Assembly: GCF_009711185.1 (NCBI RefSeq)
Contig: NZ_WMIF01000001.1
Coordinates: 62,001-126,000 of the forward strand
Origin: Paracoccus limosus
GTDB lineage: Bacteria > Pseudomonadota > Alphaproteobacteria > Rhodobacterales > Rhodobacteraceae
Direction of reading: 5' to 3'
DNA: 64,000 nt
Below, piece by piece: positions 26,139 through 34,788 of the stretch. Under the pieces are notes generated by a model. The model did no database searches. It worked only from the letters and a program-made list of their open reading frames with translations, and was not told the DNA's origin. The stretch's first letter is position 1. Each line of letters begins with the position of its first letter. A program made the position numbers and the translations under genes.

Positions 26139-26906
26139 ATGTCCATGAAACCTCTCGTTATTGCCGCGACCGCACTGGCCCTGATCTCTCCGGCCTATGC
26201 CCAGACGGCAACGCAGCCCGACGCGAATGCGGCGGCCGAGAGCGCCGCCACCGCAGCCAAGCAGGCGGCGGATCAGGCGCGGGGCGCGGCCGAAACCGCA
26301 GCCGATCAGGCCGGGGCAGCAGCCGCACAGGCCGCCGACGAAGCCGCCGCCGCTGCCGATAATGCGGCCGATGCGGCGGCCGCCGCCGTCGACAATGCCG
26401 CCGCTGCCGCCTCGGACATGGGGGAGAAGGCTGCCGATGACGCGGCCGCTGCCGCCGACAGCGCCGAAGCCGCAGCCGCTGCGGCCGCCGACTCGGCGGT
26501 GGCTGCCGCGACCGAGGCGCCGGTGGTGGCCCCCGACGTGAACGCCCCGGCGATTTCCGAGGCCGATCCGGGGCAGCTCGGCTCGTGGATCACCAGCCGC
26601 CGGATCTGGACCACCAACCAGCCCTCCTCGACCGAATGGGTCGATCCCGCGCTGGAGGAACGCCCTGTCGAATGGCAGGACATCGCCAAGGTGAATGACG
26701 TGGTGCTGGACGATTCGGGCACGCAAGTCGTGGGCTACATCGCCGATATCGGCGGTTTTCTGGGCATCGGCGCCAAGAAGGTGCTGCTGGGCGTCGATGC
26801 GATCCATCTGGTGACGGTGGGCAATGACACGTTCTTTGCCACCAACTACACCAAGCAAGAGCTGCAGGCTTTGCCGGATTTCGACGAAAAAACCGTGCGG
26901 AAATAA
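26139..26906 (+). CDS. Exported Ala-rich protein with PRC-barrel domain
   Basis: The product is 255 aa. Residues 1-21 are a Sec signal peptide ending AYA. Residues 25-130 are a low-complexity helix built of short A-A-x-x-A-A-D/E-x-A repeats, similar to LEA-like or surface stalk segments. Residues ~145-250 form a PRC-barrel (GQLGSWITSRRIWTT, VVGYIADIGGFLGIGAKKVLLG). It should be periplasmic or envelope-bound. PRC-barrel proteins in Rhodobacterales often accompany envelope or photosynthetic complexes; the function here is not defined. A strong terminator follows. Confidence 0.82.
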   Translation: MSMKPLVIAATALALISPAYAQTATQPDANAAAESAATAAKQAADQARGAAETAADQAGAAAAQAADEAAAAADNAADAAAAAVDNAAAAASDMGEKAADDAAAAADSAEAAAAAAADSAVAAATEAPVVAPDVNAPAISEADPGQLGSWITSRRIWTTNQPSSTEWVDPALEERPVEWQDIAKVNDVVLDDSGTQVVGYIADIGGFLGIGAKKVLLGVDAIHLVTVGNDTFFATNYTKQELQALPDFDEKTVRK

Positions 26907-26931
26907 CTGGTTCCGCCGGTTGAAACGGCAA

Positions 26932-26958
26932 GGGGCGCCCGGTTGCGGCGCCCCTTTT
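26932..26958 (+). terminator. Terminator after PRC-barrel gene
   Basis: GGGGCGCC (26932-26939) pairs with GGCGCCCC (26947-26954) around a 7-nt loop and is followed by TTTT then GCGTTTTT. A perfect 8-bp stem with T-tract, 25 bases after the stop. Confidence 0.88.
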
Positions 26959-26979
26959 GCGTTTTTCTGAATATCGGCC

Positions 26980-27008
26980 TTGACGGCGCCGGCCCCCATG
27001 CGTAAACC
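26980..27008 (+). promoter_or_regulatory. Candidate sigma-70 promoter of the tRNA-Asp pair
   Basis: TTGACG at 26980-26985 and TAAACC at 27003-27008 are separated by 17 bases and lie 40 bases before the first tRNA, after the upstream terminator. The spacing is ideal; the -10 is imperfect, as is common in this group. Confidence 0.5.
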
Positions 27009-27047
27009 CCACCGCACTCCGGAGGGTGATCCGGGGAAATGGTTTGC

Positions 27048-27124
27048 GCGGTTGTAGCTCAGTTGGTTAGAGTACCGGCCTGTCACGCCGGGGGTCGCGG
27101 GTTCGAGCCCCGTCAACCGCGCCA
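27048..27124 (+). tRNA. tRNA-Asp (GTC), copy 1
   Basis: A 77-nt cloverleaf with encoded CCA. The acceptor GCGGTTG pairs with CAACCGC, and the T arm GCGGGTTCGAGCCCCG is intact. The anticodon loop CTGTCAC gives GTC at 27082-27084. Identical to copy 2. Confidence 0.97.
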
Positions 27125-27151
27125 TCATTTCCAGAAATCACCAAGAAAAGC

Positions 27152-27228
27152 GCGGTTGTAGCTCAGTTGGTTAGAGTACCGGCCTGTCACGCCGGGGGTC
27201 GCGGGTTCGAGCCCCGTCAACCGCGCCA
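27152..27228 (+). tRNA. tRNA-Asp (GTC), copy 2
   Basis: Identical in all 77 bases to the copy at 27048, with 27 bases between them. Encoded CCA is present. The two are probably co-transcribed and raise tRNA-Asp dosage; a recent local duplication or gene conversion would explain the identity. Confidence 0.97.
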
Positions 27229-27416
27229 TTTTCCTTTCTTCGAAACATCGTTTCCTGCCGTCCCGGCGCGCGTTTTCGCGCAGCCGAAACGGGCGATTCA
27301 CGCAGGCACACAGCCGATCCGCGCGGGCGCGCGCGCATCTGGACGCCGGCGGCGCTTGGGGCTTTTCATCGTGTGACAAAGCCCTATGCTGGCCCTCGAA
27401 AAGAAGGGGGACGCCG

Positions 27417-27887
27417 ATGGCGCGCGGAATCGATTACGGCGGGTTGATGAGCCGGGCTCTGCAGGGACTGATCGCCGAAGTCTTGCAGGCGGTGGCCGTC
27501 GAGGGTCTGCCGGGCGAGCATCATTTCTTTATCACCTTCGATACCCGCGATCCCGACGTGCAGATGGCCGACTGGCTGCGTGAGCGTTATCCCGAGGAAA
27601 TGACCATTGTCATCCAGCATTGGTTCGACAATCTGGAAGTCACCCGCGAAGGCTTTGGCATTACGCTGAATTTCGGCGATTCGCCCGAGCCTTTGTATAT
27701 TCCCTTCGACGCCCTGCGCACCTTCGTCGATCCTTCGGTCGAATTCGGCCTGCGCTTTGAAAACCATCCCGACGACGAGGATGAGGACGAAGAGGACGAG
27801 GATCTGGCCGACGAGATCGAGACCGCCGTCGAAGAACCGCCCAAGGGCGGGGCCGAGGTGGTCAGCTTGGACAAGTGGCGCAAGTAA
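27417..27887 (+). CDS. sspB: ClpXP adaptor SspB (stringent starvation protein B family)
   Basis: The 156-aa product is the length of alphaproteobacterial SspB. The substrate-binding fold spans residues ~5-120 (HHFFITFDTRDPDVQMADWL, TIVIQHWFDNLEV, LYIPFDALRTFVDPSVEFGL). A linker of Asp/Glu follows, then the C-terminal tail VVSLDKWRK that docks to ClpX. It delivers ssrA-tagged peptides to ClpXP. In alphaproteobacteria sspB often lies near fumC, as here. Confidence 0.93.
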   Translation: MARGIDYGGLMSRALQGLIAEVLQAVAVEGLPGEHHFFITFDTRDPDVQMADWLRERYPEEMTIVIQHWFDNLEVTREGFGITLNFGDSPEPLYIPFDALRTFVDPSVEFGLRFENHPDDEDEDEEDEDLADEIETAVEEPPKGGAEVVSLDKWRK

Positions 27888-27951
27888 AGACGTCATATCC
27901 CTGTCATCGGCACGCAATAGGGCGGTCTTCGGCAACAAGCTGGAGGCCGCC

Positions 27952-28506
27952 TTGTCCGATCTGTCGCTGTTTCTGGGTCAGTTTCTGCGCCGACCCTCGG
28001 AAATCCGGGCCATTGCGCCCACCGGCCGCGCCACGGCGCGCGAAATGGCGCGGCTGGTCACGCCGCAGATGGCCGCAGTGGCCGAGATCGGTGCCGGCAC
28101 CGGCACCATCACCCAGGCCATTCTGGCCCATGGCCTGCCGCCCGAACGGCTGGAGCTTTACGAGCTGAACGCCGCCTTCTGCGGCCGGCTGCGCGAGCGG
28201 TTCCCGGGCACGCGGGTTCATAACCTGCCGGCGCAAGAGATGGTCAATGTCGGGCGCGGCGATCTGGATGCGGTGATCTCGGGCGTGCCGACCCTGCCGA
28301 TGCCGGATGAATTGCAGGCGGCCATCGTCGGCGCGGCGCTGTCGATGATGAAACCCGGCGCGCCTTTCGTGCAGATCACCTATGGCCCCGTGGCACCCCT
28401 GTCCGAGACGGTGCGGGCGCGTTTTAGACTGGTTCACGAGAAAAGCCGCCGGATCTGGGCCAATCTGCCGCCGGCGCGGGTCTATGTGTTCCGCCAGCCG
28501 GCGTGA
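27952..28506 (+). CDS. Phospholipid N-methyltransferase-like SAM enzyme
   Basis: No ATG fits; TTG at 27952 has GGAGG five bases upstream and begins MSDLSLFLGQFLRRP after initiation. The product is 184 aa. The SAM site is visible as AEIGAGTGTITQAIL, with ELNAAFCGRLRERFPG next and a post-motif ISGVPTLPMPDE in place of the nucleic-acid methylase NPPY. This layout fits the PmtA-like phosphatidylethanolamine methyltransferase family (COG3963). It would use membrane phospholipid at the cytoplasmic face. Being near rRNA adenine methylases in sequence space, it could also be another small-molecule methylase. Confidence 0.75.
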   Translation: MSDLSLFLGQFLRRPSEIRAIAPTGRATAREMARLVTPQMAAVAEIGAGTGTITQAILAHGLPPERLELYELNAAFCGRLRERFPGTRVHNLPAQEMVNVGRGDLDAVISGVPTLPMPDELQAAIVGAALSMMKPGAPFVQITYGPVAPLSETVRARFRLVHEKSRRIWANLPPARVYVFRQPA

Positions 28507-28591
28507 GCGGTAACTGCATACTTTCGCATACTAATTGCGAAACCGACGGGCAGGGGCTAAAAGCCATGGCGAAACCGTGAGGGATGATACG

Positions 28592-29986
28592 ATGACCACG
28601 ACCCGCACCGAAACCGACAGCTTTGGCCCGCTTGAGGTTCCTTCCGATAAATACTGGGGCGCGCAGACGCAGCGCTCGATCATCAACTTCCCCATCGGCT
28701 GGGAAAAACAGCCGGTGCCGATCATTCGCGCGCTGGGCATCATCAAGCAGGCGGCGGCGCAGGTGAACATGGCCACCGGCAAGCTGGACCCCAAGCTGGG
28801 CAATGCGATGGTTCAGGCCGCGCAGGAAGTGGCTGCGGGCAAGTTCGACGACAACTTCCCGCTGGTCGTCTGGCAGACCGGCTCGGGCACGCAGTCGAAC
28901 ATGAACGCCAACGAGGTGATCTCGAACCGCGCGATCGAGATTCTGGGCGGCGAAAAGGGCAGCAAGAAGCCCGTGCACCCCAATGACCATGTCAACATGG
29001 GCCAGTCCTCGAACGATACCTTCCCGACCGCCATGCACGTGGCGATCGGGATGCATGCCCGCGACGTGCTGATCCCCGGTCTGGAAAAGCTGCACAAGGC
29101 GCTGGTCGCCAAGTCCGAGGAATTCAAGGACATCATCAAGATCGGTCGCACCCACACGCAGGATGCGACGCCCCTGACCCTGGGTCAGGAATTCGGCGGC
29201 TACGCCCATCAGGTCGCCAAGGGCATCGAGCGCGTCAAGCTGGCGCTGGGTGATATCTATGAACTGGCCCAGGGCGGCACCGCTGTCGGCACCGGGCTGA
29301 ACACCAAGAAGGGCTGGGACGTGGCGATTGCGGCGGAAATCGCAAAGATCACCGATCTGCCTTTCGTCACCGCGCCGAACAAGTTCGAGGCGCTGGCCGC
29401 GCATGACGCGATGGTGTTCTTCTCGGGCGCGCTGAAGACGGTGGCGGCGAGCCTGTTCAAGATCGCCAACGACATGCGGCTGCTGGGGTCCGGCCCGCGC
29501 TCGGGTCTGGGTGAGCTGATCCTGCCGGAAAACGAGCCCGGTTCCTCGATCATGCCGGGCAAGGTCAACCCGACCCAGGCCGAGGCGCTGACCATGGTTT
29601 GCGCCCATGTCATGGGCAATGACGCGGCGGTGACATTCGCCGGCTCGCAGGGCCATTTCGAGCTGAACGTCTATAATCCGATGATGTCCTACAACGTGCT
29701 GCAATCCATGCAGCTCTTGGGCGATGCGGCGGGTTCGTTCACCGACAACATGGTCGTCGGCACGCAGGCCAACATTCCGCGCATCGACAAGCTGATGAAA
29801 GAATCGCTGATGCTGGTGACCGCGCTGGCGCCGACCATCGGCTATGACAACGCCACCAAGGTCGCCAAGACCGCGCACAAGAACGGCACCACCCTGCGCG
29901 AAGAGGCGATCAATCTGGGTCTGGTCGATGGCGAGACCTTTGATCGGGTCGTCCGCCCCGAACAGATGGTCGGTCCCGAGGATTGA
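28592..29986 (+). CDS. fumC: Class II fumarate hydratase
   Basis: The start at 28592 ([12 protein letters not shown]) has GGATG upstream; the 464-aa length is normal. It catalyses fumarate to malate in the TCA cycle, iron-independently. Family signatures are present: [41 protein letters not shown], and the superfamily signature [11 protein letters not shown]. It is followed without a gap by a small DUF4169 gene. Confidence 0.97.
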   Translation: MTTTRTETDSFGPLEVPSDKYWGAQTQRSIINFPIGWEKQPVPIIRALGIIKQAAAQVNMATGKLDPKLGNAMVQAAQEVAAGKFDDNFPLVVWQTGSGTQSNMNANEVISNRAIEILGGEKGSKKPVHPNDHVNMGQSSNDTFPTAMHVAIGMHARDVLIPGLEKLHKALVAKSEEFKDIIKIGRTHTQDATPLTLGQEFGGYAHQVAKGIERVKLALGDIYELAQGGTAVGTGLNTKKGWDVAIAAEIAKITDLPFVTAPNKFEALAAHDAMVFFSGALKTVAASLFKIANDMRLLGSGPRSGLGELILPENEPGSSIMPGKVNPTQAEALTMVCAHVMGNDAAVTFAGSQGHFELNVYNPMMSYNVLQSMQLLGDAAGSFTDNMVVGTQANIPRIDKLMKESLMLVTALAPTIGYDNATKVAKTAHKNGTTLREEAINLGLVDGETFDRVVRPEQMVGPED

Positions 29987-29987
29987 T

Positions 29988-30194
29988 GTGACCGGCAAGG
30001 GTCCCAGCAATATTGTGAACCTGCGGGTGGCGCGTAAAAGCGCCGCCCGTGACGCCGCCCGCAAGCAGGGTGACGAGAACGCCGCGAAATTCGGCCGCAG
30101 CAAGGCGCAGAAGCAGGCCGAAGCTGACGACAAGGCCCGTGCCGCCCGGCATCTGGACCAGCACCGGCACGAGGATGACGCGCCCGATGCCTGA
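29988..30194 (+). CDS. DUF4169 family small basic protein
   Basis: GTG start at 29988, one base after the fumC stop; 68 aa. Highly charged, with an N-terminal NIVNLRVARKSAARD and a Lys/Arg/Gln-rich helix, as in DUF4169 proteins found after fumC in Rhodobacterales. It overlaps the ribbon-helix-helix gene downstream. Function is unknown; charge suggests nucleic-acid or ribosome contact. Confidence 0.78.
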   Translation: MTGKGPSNIVNLRVARKSAARDAARKQGDENAAKFGRSKAQKQAEADDKARAARHLDQHRHEDDAPDA

Positions 30195-30426
30195 TCTGCC
30201 CGCCATGTCACCGCCGGTCAAACGCTCGGTGACCATCGGCGGCCATCGCACCTCGGTCAGCCTTGAGGATGCGTTCTGGCGCGAATTGCGCGGCATCGCC
30301 CGCGACAACGGGCAGACCGTCGCCATGCTGATTTCCGCCATCGACAGCAAGCGCCCGCCCGAGGTGGGCCTGGCCACCGCGCTGCGGCTTTACGTGCTGG
30401 CCGAGGTGGGCCGGCATCAGGGCTAG
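30187..30426 (+). CDS. Ribbon-helix-helix domain protein
   Basis: ATG at 30187, overlapping the previous gene by 8 bases; 79 aa. The strand KRSVTIGGHRTSVSLE and helices AFWRELRGIARDNGQTVAMLI and LATALRLYVLAEV match the RHH_4 fold typical of Rhodobacterales regulators. It should bind DNA as a dimer through the first strand. The target is unknown. Confidence 0.82.
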   Translation: MPDLPAMSPPVKRSVTIGGHRTSVSLEDAFWRELRGIARDNGQTVAMLISAIDSKRPPEVGLATALRLYVLAEVGRHQG

Positions 30427-30493
30427 ACTTGCGATTTCGCGCCGCGCCGCCTAAAAGCGCCTGCGATAATCCATATGAACACCGGGACACACC

Positions 30494-31237
30494 ATGGCAG
30501 GCCATAGCAAATGGGCCAATATCCAGCATCGCAAGGGCAAGCAGGACAAGCTGCGCTCGAAGCTGTTTTCGAAGCTGGCCAAAGAAATCACCGTCGCCGC
30601 CAAGATGGGCGATCCTGACCCCGAGAAGAACCCGCGCCTGCGTCTGGCGGTCAAGGAAGCCAAGTCGAGCTCGGTCCCCAAGGACGTGATCGACCGCGCC
30701 ATCAAGAAATCGCAAGGTGGCGATGCCGAGAACTATGACGAGATCCGTTACGAAGGCTATGGCCCGAACGGCATCGCGATCATCGTCGAGGCGATGACCG
30801 ACAACCGCAACCGCACTGCGTCGAACGTGCGTTCGTATTTCACCAAATACGGCGGCGATATGGGGCAGACCGGCTCGGTCAGCTTCATGTTCGACCGCAA
30901 GGGCGAGATCATGTATCCCGCCAGCGTGGGCGATGCCGACACGGTGATGATGGCCGCGCTGGAAGCCGGGGCCGAGGACGTCGAGAGCGACGAGGAAGGT
31001 CACTGGATCTATACCACCGACACCGATCTGGCCGAGGTCTCGACCGCGCTTGAGGGGGCGCTGGGCGAATCCGAATCCGCCAAGCTGATCTGGAAGCCGC
31101 AGGCCCCGACCGAAATCGATCTGGAGACCGCGCAAAAGCTGATGAAGCTGCTGGATGCCCTGGAAGAAGATGACGACGTGCAGAACGTCACCGGCAACTT
31201 CGACATTCCCGAGGATGTCGCGGCCCAACTGGAGTGA
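30494..31237 (+). CDS. yebC: YebC/PmpR family protein
   Basis: The product is 247 aa with the canonical start [18 protein letters not shown]. Three-domain layout: N-terminal helices, then [12 protein letters not shown]-type central sheet ([16 protein letters not shown]), then [16 protein letters not shown]. YebC proteins act in transcriptional control or in relieving ribosome stalling. A terminator follows that lies inside the end of the convergent LysR gene. Confidence 0.95.
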   Translation: MAGHSKWANIQHRKGKQDKLRSKLFSKLAKEITVAAKMGDPDPEKNPRLRLAVKEAKSSSVPKDVIDRAIKKSQGGDAENYDEIRYEGYGPNGIAIIVEAMTDNRNRTASNVRSYFTKYGGDMGQTGSVSFMFDRKGEIMYPASVGDADTVMMAALEAGAEDVESDEEGHWIYTTDTDLAEVSTALEGALGESESAKLIWKPQAPTEIDLETAQKLMKLLDALEEDDDVQNVTGNFDIPEDVAAQLE

Positions 31238-31249
31238 CGCCTCCGGCGG

Positions 31250-31271
31250 GGGTATTTGGAAAACGGTGAAA
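31250..31271 (+). repeat. Dispersed GGGTATTTGG intergenic motif, copy 1
   Basis: GGGTATTTGGAAAA then C and GGTGAAA. It lies after the yebC stop and matches copy 2 (39176) at 21 of 22 positions. Related Rhodobacterales genomes carry this short motif at many gene ends. Confidence 0.6.
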
Positions 31272-32111
31272 TCAGGGTCGCAGTTCTGCTGCGGCCCTTT
31301 TTCGTATCGCGGCGGTCAGGGGGGCGAGCGCCGGTTTCAGGGCGCGCTGGATGTGCCAGTAAAGCGGGACGTCAAGGGGCAGGGGCGAGAGCGGGGCGAG
31401 GCCGGGGCGGATCATCGCCTCGGGGATCATGCCCCAGCCAAGGCCAAGCGCCACGGCCTGTGCGAAGGCCTCGGAGGCGGGGATGCGGTGGCCGGAGAGG
31501 TGCAGGCGGCGGCCGGTCAGCGCCTCGGCCCAGCGGCTTTGGGCGGCGTCCTTCTGGTTGAAGATGACTGCCGGTGCGGCGCGCAGGGCAGCCTCGGTCG
31601 GGCCATCGGGGAAATGCCGGGCGATGAAGGCGGGCGTCGCCATGGCGAGATAGCGCATCCTGCCAAGCGCGATCACGTCGCAGCCGGGGACCGCTTGCGG
31701 CTCCGCGCTGATCGCGGCTGAAACCTGGCCCTGACGCAGCCAGTCGCGGGAATGATCCTGATCGTCCAGCACGAGGTCATAGATCAGGTCGAGCGCACCG
31801 AGCACCGGCAAGAACCACGTCGCGAGGCTGTCGGCATTGACCGCAAGGCGCAGCAGCGTCGGGCGGTCCTGCGGGGCAAGCTGGCGTTCCAGAAGCCGCA
31901 CCTGATCGAGATGCTGCACCAGCCGCAGCGCCTTGTCGGTGCCGCGCGCCGGGGGGCCGCGATGGATCAGCACCTCGCCCATGCGTTCCTCGAGCGTCTT
32001 GATGCGCTGTGAGATGGCCGAGGGCGTCACGCCGAGGCTGCTGGCTGCGGCCTCGAAGGAGCCGAGGCGCAGGATCTCGGACAGGGCGGCGAGGGCGGGG
32101 TAGTCGAGCAT
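31272..32111 (-). CDS. argP: LysR-family regulator, ArgP type
   Basis: The 279-aa product has an N-terminal winged HTH (LRLGSFEAAASSLGVTPSAISQRIKTLEE) and a C-terminal effector domain. ArgP proteins sense lysine or arginine and activate the amino-acid exporter gene, which is divergent here at 32194, with 82 bases between the start codons. The DYPALAALSEILR start is the ArgP/IciA type. Symbol is by family and context. Confidence 0.82.
   Translation of the reverse strand: MLDYPALAALSEILRLGSFEAAASSLGVTPSAISQRIKTLEERMGEVLIHRGPPARGTDKALRLVQHLDQVRLLERQLAPQDRPTLLRLAVNADSLATWFLPVLGALDLIYDLVLDDQDHSRDWLRQGQVSAAISAEPQAVPGCDVIALGRMRYLAMATPAFIARHFPDGPTEAALRAAPAVIFNQKDAAQSRWAEALTGRRLHLSGHRIPASEAFAQAVALGLGWGMIPEAMIRPGLAPLSPLPLDVPLYWHIQRALKPALAPLTAAIRKRAAAELRP
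31275..31302 (+). terminator. Terminator of yebC, inside the end of the LysR gene
   Basis: GGGTCGCAG (31275-31283) pairs with CTGCGGCCC (31289-31297) with one wobble around a 5-nt loop and is followed by TTTTT. The whole element overlaps the last codons of the convergent LysR gene (stop 31272). Confidence 0.85.
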
Positions 32112-32193
32112 CAGGAAAGCTTAATCTGGTTCAGGATTATGAATTTGTCTGATCCGCGGCGCTACGGCAAGAGAGGTGGAGAAGGAGATCCTG

Positions 32194-32790
32194 ATGAATG
32201 CCTATCTTGCCGGTCTGGCCGCGTCCCTGTCCCTGATCGTCGCCATTGGCGCGCAGAACGCCTTTGTCCTGAAACAAGGGCTGATGCGACGGCATGTGCT
32301 GGCGACCTGTGCGTTCTGCGCGGTCTCGGATGCGGTGCTGATCAGCGCGGGTGTGCTGGGCGCGGGTGCCATCGCCGCGCAGGCGCCGGGGTTTCTGGCG
32401 GCGATGCGCTGGGGCGGGGCGGCGTTCCTGCTGATCTATGGCGCGCGGGCCTTTGCTGCCGCCTGGCGCGGCTCGGCGGCGCTGCGGGCGGGCGAGGGGG
32501 CGGCGGGGCTTTGGGCCACTTTGGCGGTTCTGGCGGCGCTGACATGGCTGAACCCGCATGTCTGGCTGGATACGGTGGTGCTGCTGGGCGCGATTTCGGC
32601 GCGCTGGGAGGACAAGGGCGGCTTCATCGCCGGGGCAGTCACCGCCTCGATCCTGTTCTTCTTTGCGCTGGGTTATGGCGCGCGCTGGTTGTCGCCGCTG
32701 TTCGCCCGTCCGGTGGCGTGGCGGGTGCTCGATCTGCTGGTGGGATTGGTGATGTGGTCCATCGCTCTGGGGCTGATGGTGCACGGCTGA
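32194..32790 (+). CDS. argO: LysE/ArgO-type amino-acid exporter
   Basis: The start at 32194 has AAGGAG upstream (a longer in-frame ATG exists at 32176). The 198-aa product has six membrane helices. The family signature is visible: AIGAQNAFVLKQGLMRRH near residues 20-37 and LTWLNPHVWLDTVVLLG near 114-130. It exports basic amino acids (Lys/Arg) and is controlled by the divergent ArgP-like regulator. Confidence 0.88.
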   Translation: MNAYLAGLAASLSLIVAIGAQNAFVLKQGLMRRHVLATCAFCAVSDAVLISAGVLGAGAIAAQAPGFLAAMRWGGAAFLLIYGARAFAAAWRGSAALRAGEGAAGLWATLAVLAALTWLNPHVWLDTVVLLGAISARWEDKGGFIAGAVTASILFFFALGYGARWLSPLFARPVAWRVLDLLVGLVMWSIALGLMVHG

Positions 32791-32828
32791 GCTTGCGCCG
32801 GCGCGCGGCGCGGGGCAGGACTGGGCGT

Positions 32829-33713
32829 ATGAGCATATCCCCACAGACCCGGCAGGACCTGATCGGCATCGGCTGGATGCTGACCGCCGGCCTGTCCTTT
32901 GTCGGCGTCAATGGCACGGTGCGCTGGCTGGGTCAGGCGCTGCCCGCGCCCGAGGCCGCCTTTCTGCGCTTTGCCATCGGGCTGGTGTTTCTGCTGCCGG
33001 TGCTGGCTCCGGCGCTGCGGCGCGGTTTTCCGGCGCCGGTCTGGCAGCTGTTCCTGCTGCGCGGGGCGCTGCATGTGGTCGCGGTGATCCTGTGGTTCTA
33101 TGCCATGGCACGCATCACCGTGGCTGAGGTCACCGCCATCGGCTTTCTGAACCCGATCGTGGTCACCGTCGGCGCGACGCTGTTGCTGGGCGAGCGGATC
33201 TCGTGGCGGCGGGGAATGGCGATTGCGGTGGCGCTGGCCGGGGCGCTGGTCGTGCTGCGGCCGGGGCTGCGGGTGCTGGAGCCGGGGCATCTGGCGCAGC
33301 TGGGCGCCTCGGTCGCATTCGGATCGTCCTATCTGGTGGCCAAGCGGCTGGCGGGGCTGGTGCCTGCCTCGGTCGTGGTGGCGATGATGTCGCTGGTGGT
33401 GACGCTGGGGCTGGCGCCGATCGCGGCGCTGGACTGGGTGCCGCCCAGCCTGCTGCAATGTGTGGTGCTGTCGGCGACGGCGCTGTTCGCCACCGCCGGG
33501 CATTACGCGATGACGCGGGCCTTTGTCGCCGCGCCTTTGACGGTGACGCAGCCGGTGGTGTTCTTGCAGCTGATCTGGGCCAGCCTGCTGGGGGCGCTGG
33601 TCTTTGCCGAGCCGGTGGACCCTTGGGTCATTCTGGGCGGCGGGGTGATGATCGGCGCGATCTGCTACATCACATGGCGCGAGGCCGTGCAGCGCCGCGC
33701 GCAGGCAACCTGA
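32829..33713 (+). CDS. EamA-family (DMT) transporter
   Basis: The start was set at the ATG at 32829 because only the frame upstream is non-coding; 294 aa. Ten hydrophobic helices in two EamA repeats are visible (GLSFVGVNGTVRWLGQ; LWFYAMARITVAEVTAIGFLNP). It begins 36 bases after the LysE-like exporter, so the two may be co-transcribed. Substrate unknown; exporters of small metabolites are typical. Confidence 0.87.
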   Translation: MSISPQTRQDLIGIGWMLTAGLSFVGVNGTVRWLGQALPAPEAAFLRFAIGLVFLLPVLAPALRRGFPAPVWQLFLLRGALHVVAVILWFYAMARITVAEVTAIGFLNPIVVTVGATLLLGERISWRRGMAIAVALAGALVVLRPGLRVLEPGHLAQLGASVAFGSSYLVAKRLAGLVPASVVVAMMSLVVTLGLAPIAALDWVPPSLLQCVVLSATALFATAGHYAMTRAFVAAPLTVTQPVVFLQLIWASLLGALVFAEPVDPWVILGGGVMIGAICYITWREAVQRRAQAT

Positions 33714-33738
33714 CACGCCCCGCGCCGGGCGGGGCGTG
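33714..33738. terminator. Bidirectional hairpin between convergent genes
   Basis: A 10-bp perfect inverted repeat (33714-33723 with 33729-33738) around GCCGG, right after the EamA stop and 7 bases before the choV stop. No T-tract on either side, so it is a transcript-end stem rather than a strong intrinsic terminator. Confidence 0.6.
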
Positions 33739-33744
33739 CGAACA

Positions 33745-34788
33745 TCACATCTCGGCCGCGCCGCCCGAACGGGCGCCGGGGGCGACCAGCCGGGTCAGGA
33801 TGCCCTGCTGGGTGATGCGGCCGCCGCCGATCAGCGCCAGCGATTCCGCGCCGGTTTCGGTCATCTTGCGCATGACCTCGCGGATCGGCGTGTCGCGGCC
33901 GACCGGCTCGCCGAAGGACTCGCCGGGCTCGGCCATGTCCTCGGCGGTCAGCACGCCCAGCGGGTTCATATGGGCGACGAAATCCTCGACATAGGCATCG
34001 ACCGGGTTGGCGATGATCTCGCGCGCGGTGCCGACCTGCACGATACGGCCGCCCTCCATCAGGGCAATGCGGTTGCCGATGCGGAAGGCCTCGTCGAGGT
34101 CGTGGCTGACAAAGACGATGCTGCGCTGGAAGCGTTGCTGCAATTCCAGCAGCTCGTCCTGCAGCCGGGTGCGGATCAGCGGGTCCAGCGCCGAGAAGGG
34201 CTCGTCCATCAGCAGGATCGGCGCCTCGGTGGCAAAGGCGCGGGCCAGACCCACGCGCTGCTGCATCCCGCCTGACAGATCGCCCACCTTGCGGTCGGCC
34301 CATTCGGTCAGGTTCACCGTGGCCAGCTGCCCATCGACGCGCTTGGCGCGTTCTGCCGCAGGCACCCCGGCCAGCTCCAGCCCGAGGCCCACGTTTTCGC
34401 GCACCGTGCGCCAGGGCAGCAGGCCGAATTGCTGAAACACCATGGCGATGCGTTCGCGGCGCAGGCGGCGCAGCTCGGCGCCGCGCGCCTTGCTGACCGA
34501 GGCCATGCGGTCGCCGTCCCAGACCCGCACCTCGCCGCGACAGACCGAGTTCAGCCCGTTGACCGCGCGCAGCAGCGTGGACTTGCCCGAGCCCGAAAGG
34601 CCCATCAGCACAAGGATCTCGCCCTCTTTGACGTTCAGCGAGCAATTGTGCACGCCCAGCACTTGCCCGGTTTCGGCCTTGATCGGGCCACGCGCCAGAC
34701 CTTGATCCATCAGCGGCAGGGCGGCCTCGGGGCTTTCGCCAAAGACGATGTTCACATTGTCGAATTCGACGGCATTGCGTTCAGTCAT
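33745..34788 (-). CDS. choV: Choline ABC transporter ATP-binding protein
   Basis: The 347-aa product is of the ProV/OpuAA class. Motifs: Walker A GLSGSGKST near residue 63, FQQFGLLPW Q-loop, signature LSGGMQQRVGLARA, Walker B ILLMDEP, and switch VSHDLDEA. The C-terminal ~75 residues carry one CBS-like module (REVMRKMTETGAESL). It powers choline uptake with ChoW and ChoX. Its start overlaps choW by 8 bases. Context with betIBA fixes choline, rather than proline or betaine, as the likely substrate. Confidence 0.93.
   Translation of the reverse strand: MTERNAVEFDNVNIVFGESPEAALPLMDQGLARGPIKAETGQVLGVHNCSLNVKEGEILVLMGLSGSGKSTLLRAVNGLNSVCRGEVRVWDGDRMASVSKARGAELRRLRRERIAMVFQQFGLLPWRTVRENVGLGLELAGVPAAERAKRVDGQLATVNLTEWADRKVGDLSGGMQQRVGLARAFATEAPILLMDEPFSALDPLIRTRLQDELLELQQRFQRSIVFVSHDLDEAFRIGNRIALMEGGRIVQVGTAREIIANPVDAYVEDFVAHMNPLGVLTAEDMAEPGESFGEPVGRDTPIREVMRKMTETGAESLALIGGGRITQQGILTRLVAPGARSGGAAEM

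Noticed and set aside
27048-27228. tRNA-Asp genes as the phage attachment site
   Set aside because: The phage ends near 22,290, about 4.8 kb away, with normal host genes between, and no tRNA fragment repeats at the border.
28424-30211. 595-codon minus-strand frame over fumC
   Set aside because: Shadow of fumC with His/Asp/Arg-rich nonsense; fumC has all signatures.
32137-33716. Long minus-strand frames over the LysE- and EamA-type genes
   Set aside because: Pro/Arg/Gln-rich antisense frames; the sense frames have membrane helices and family motifs.
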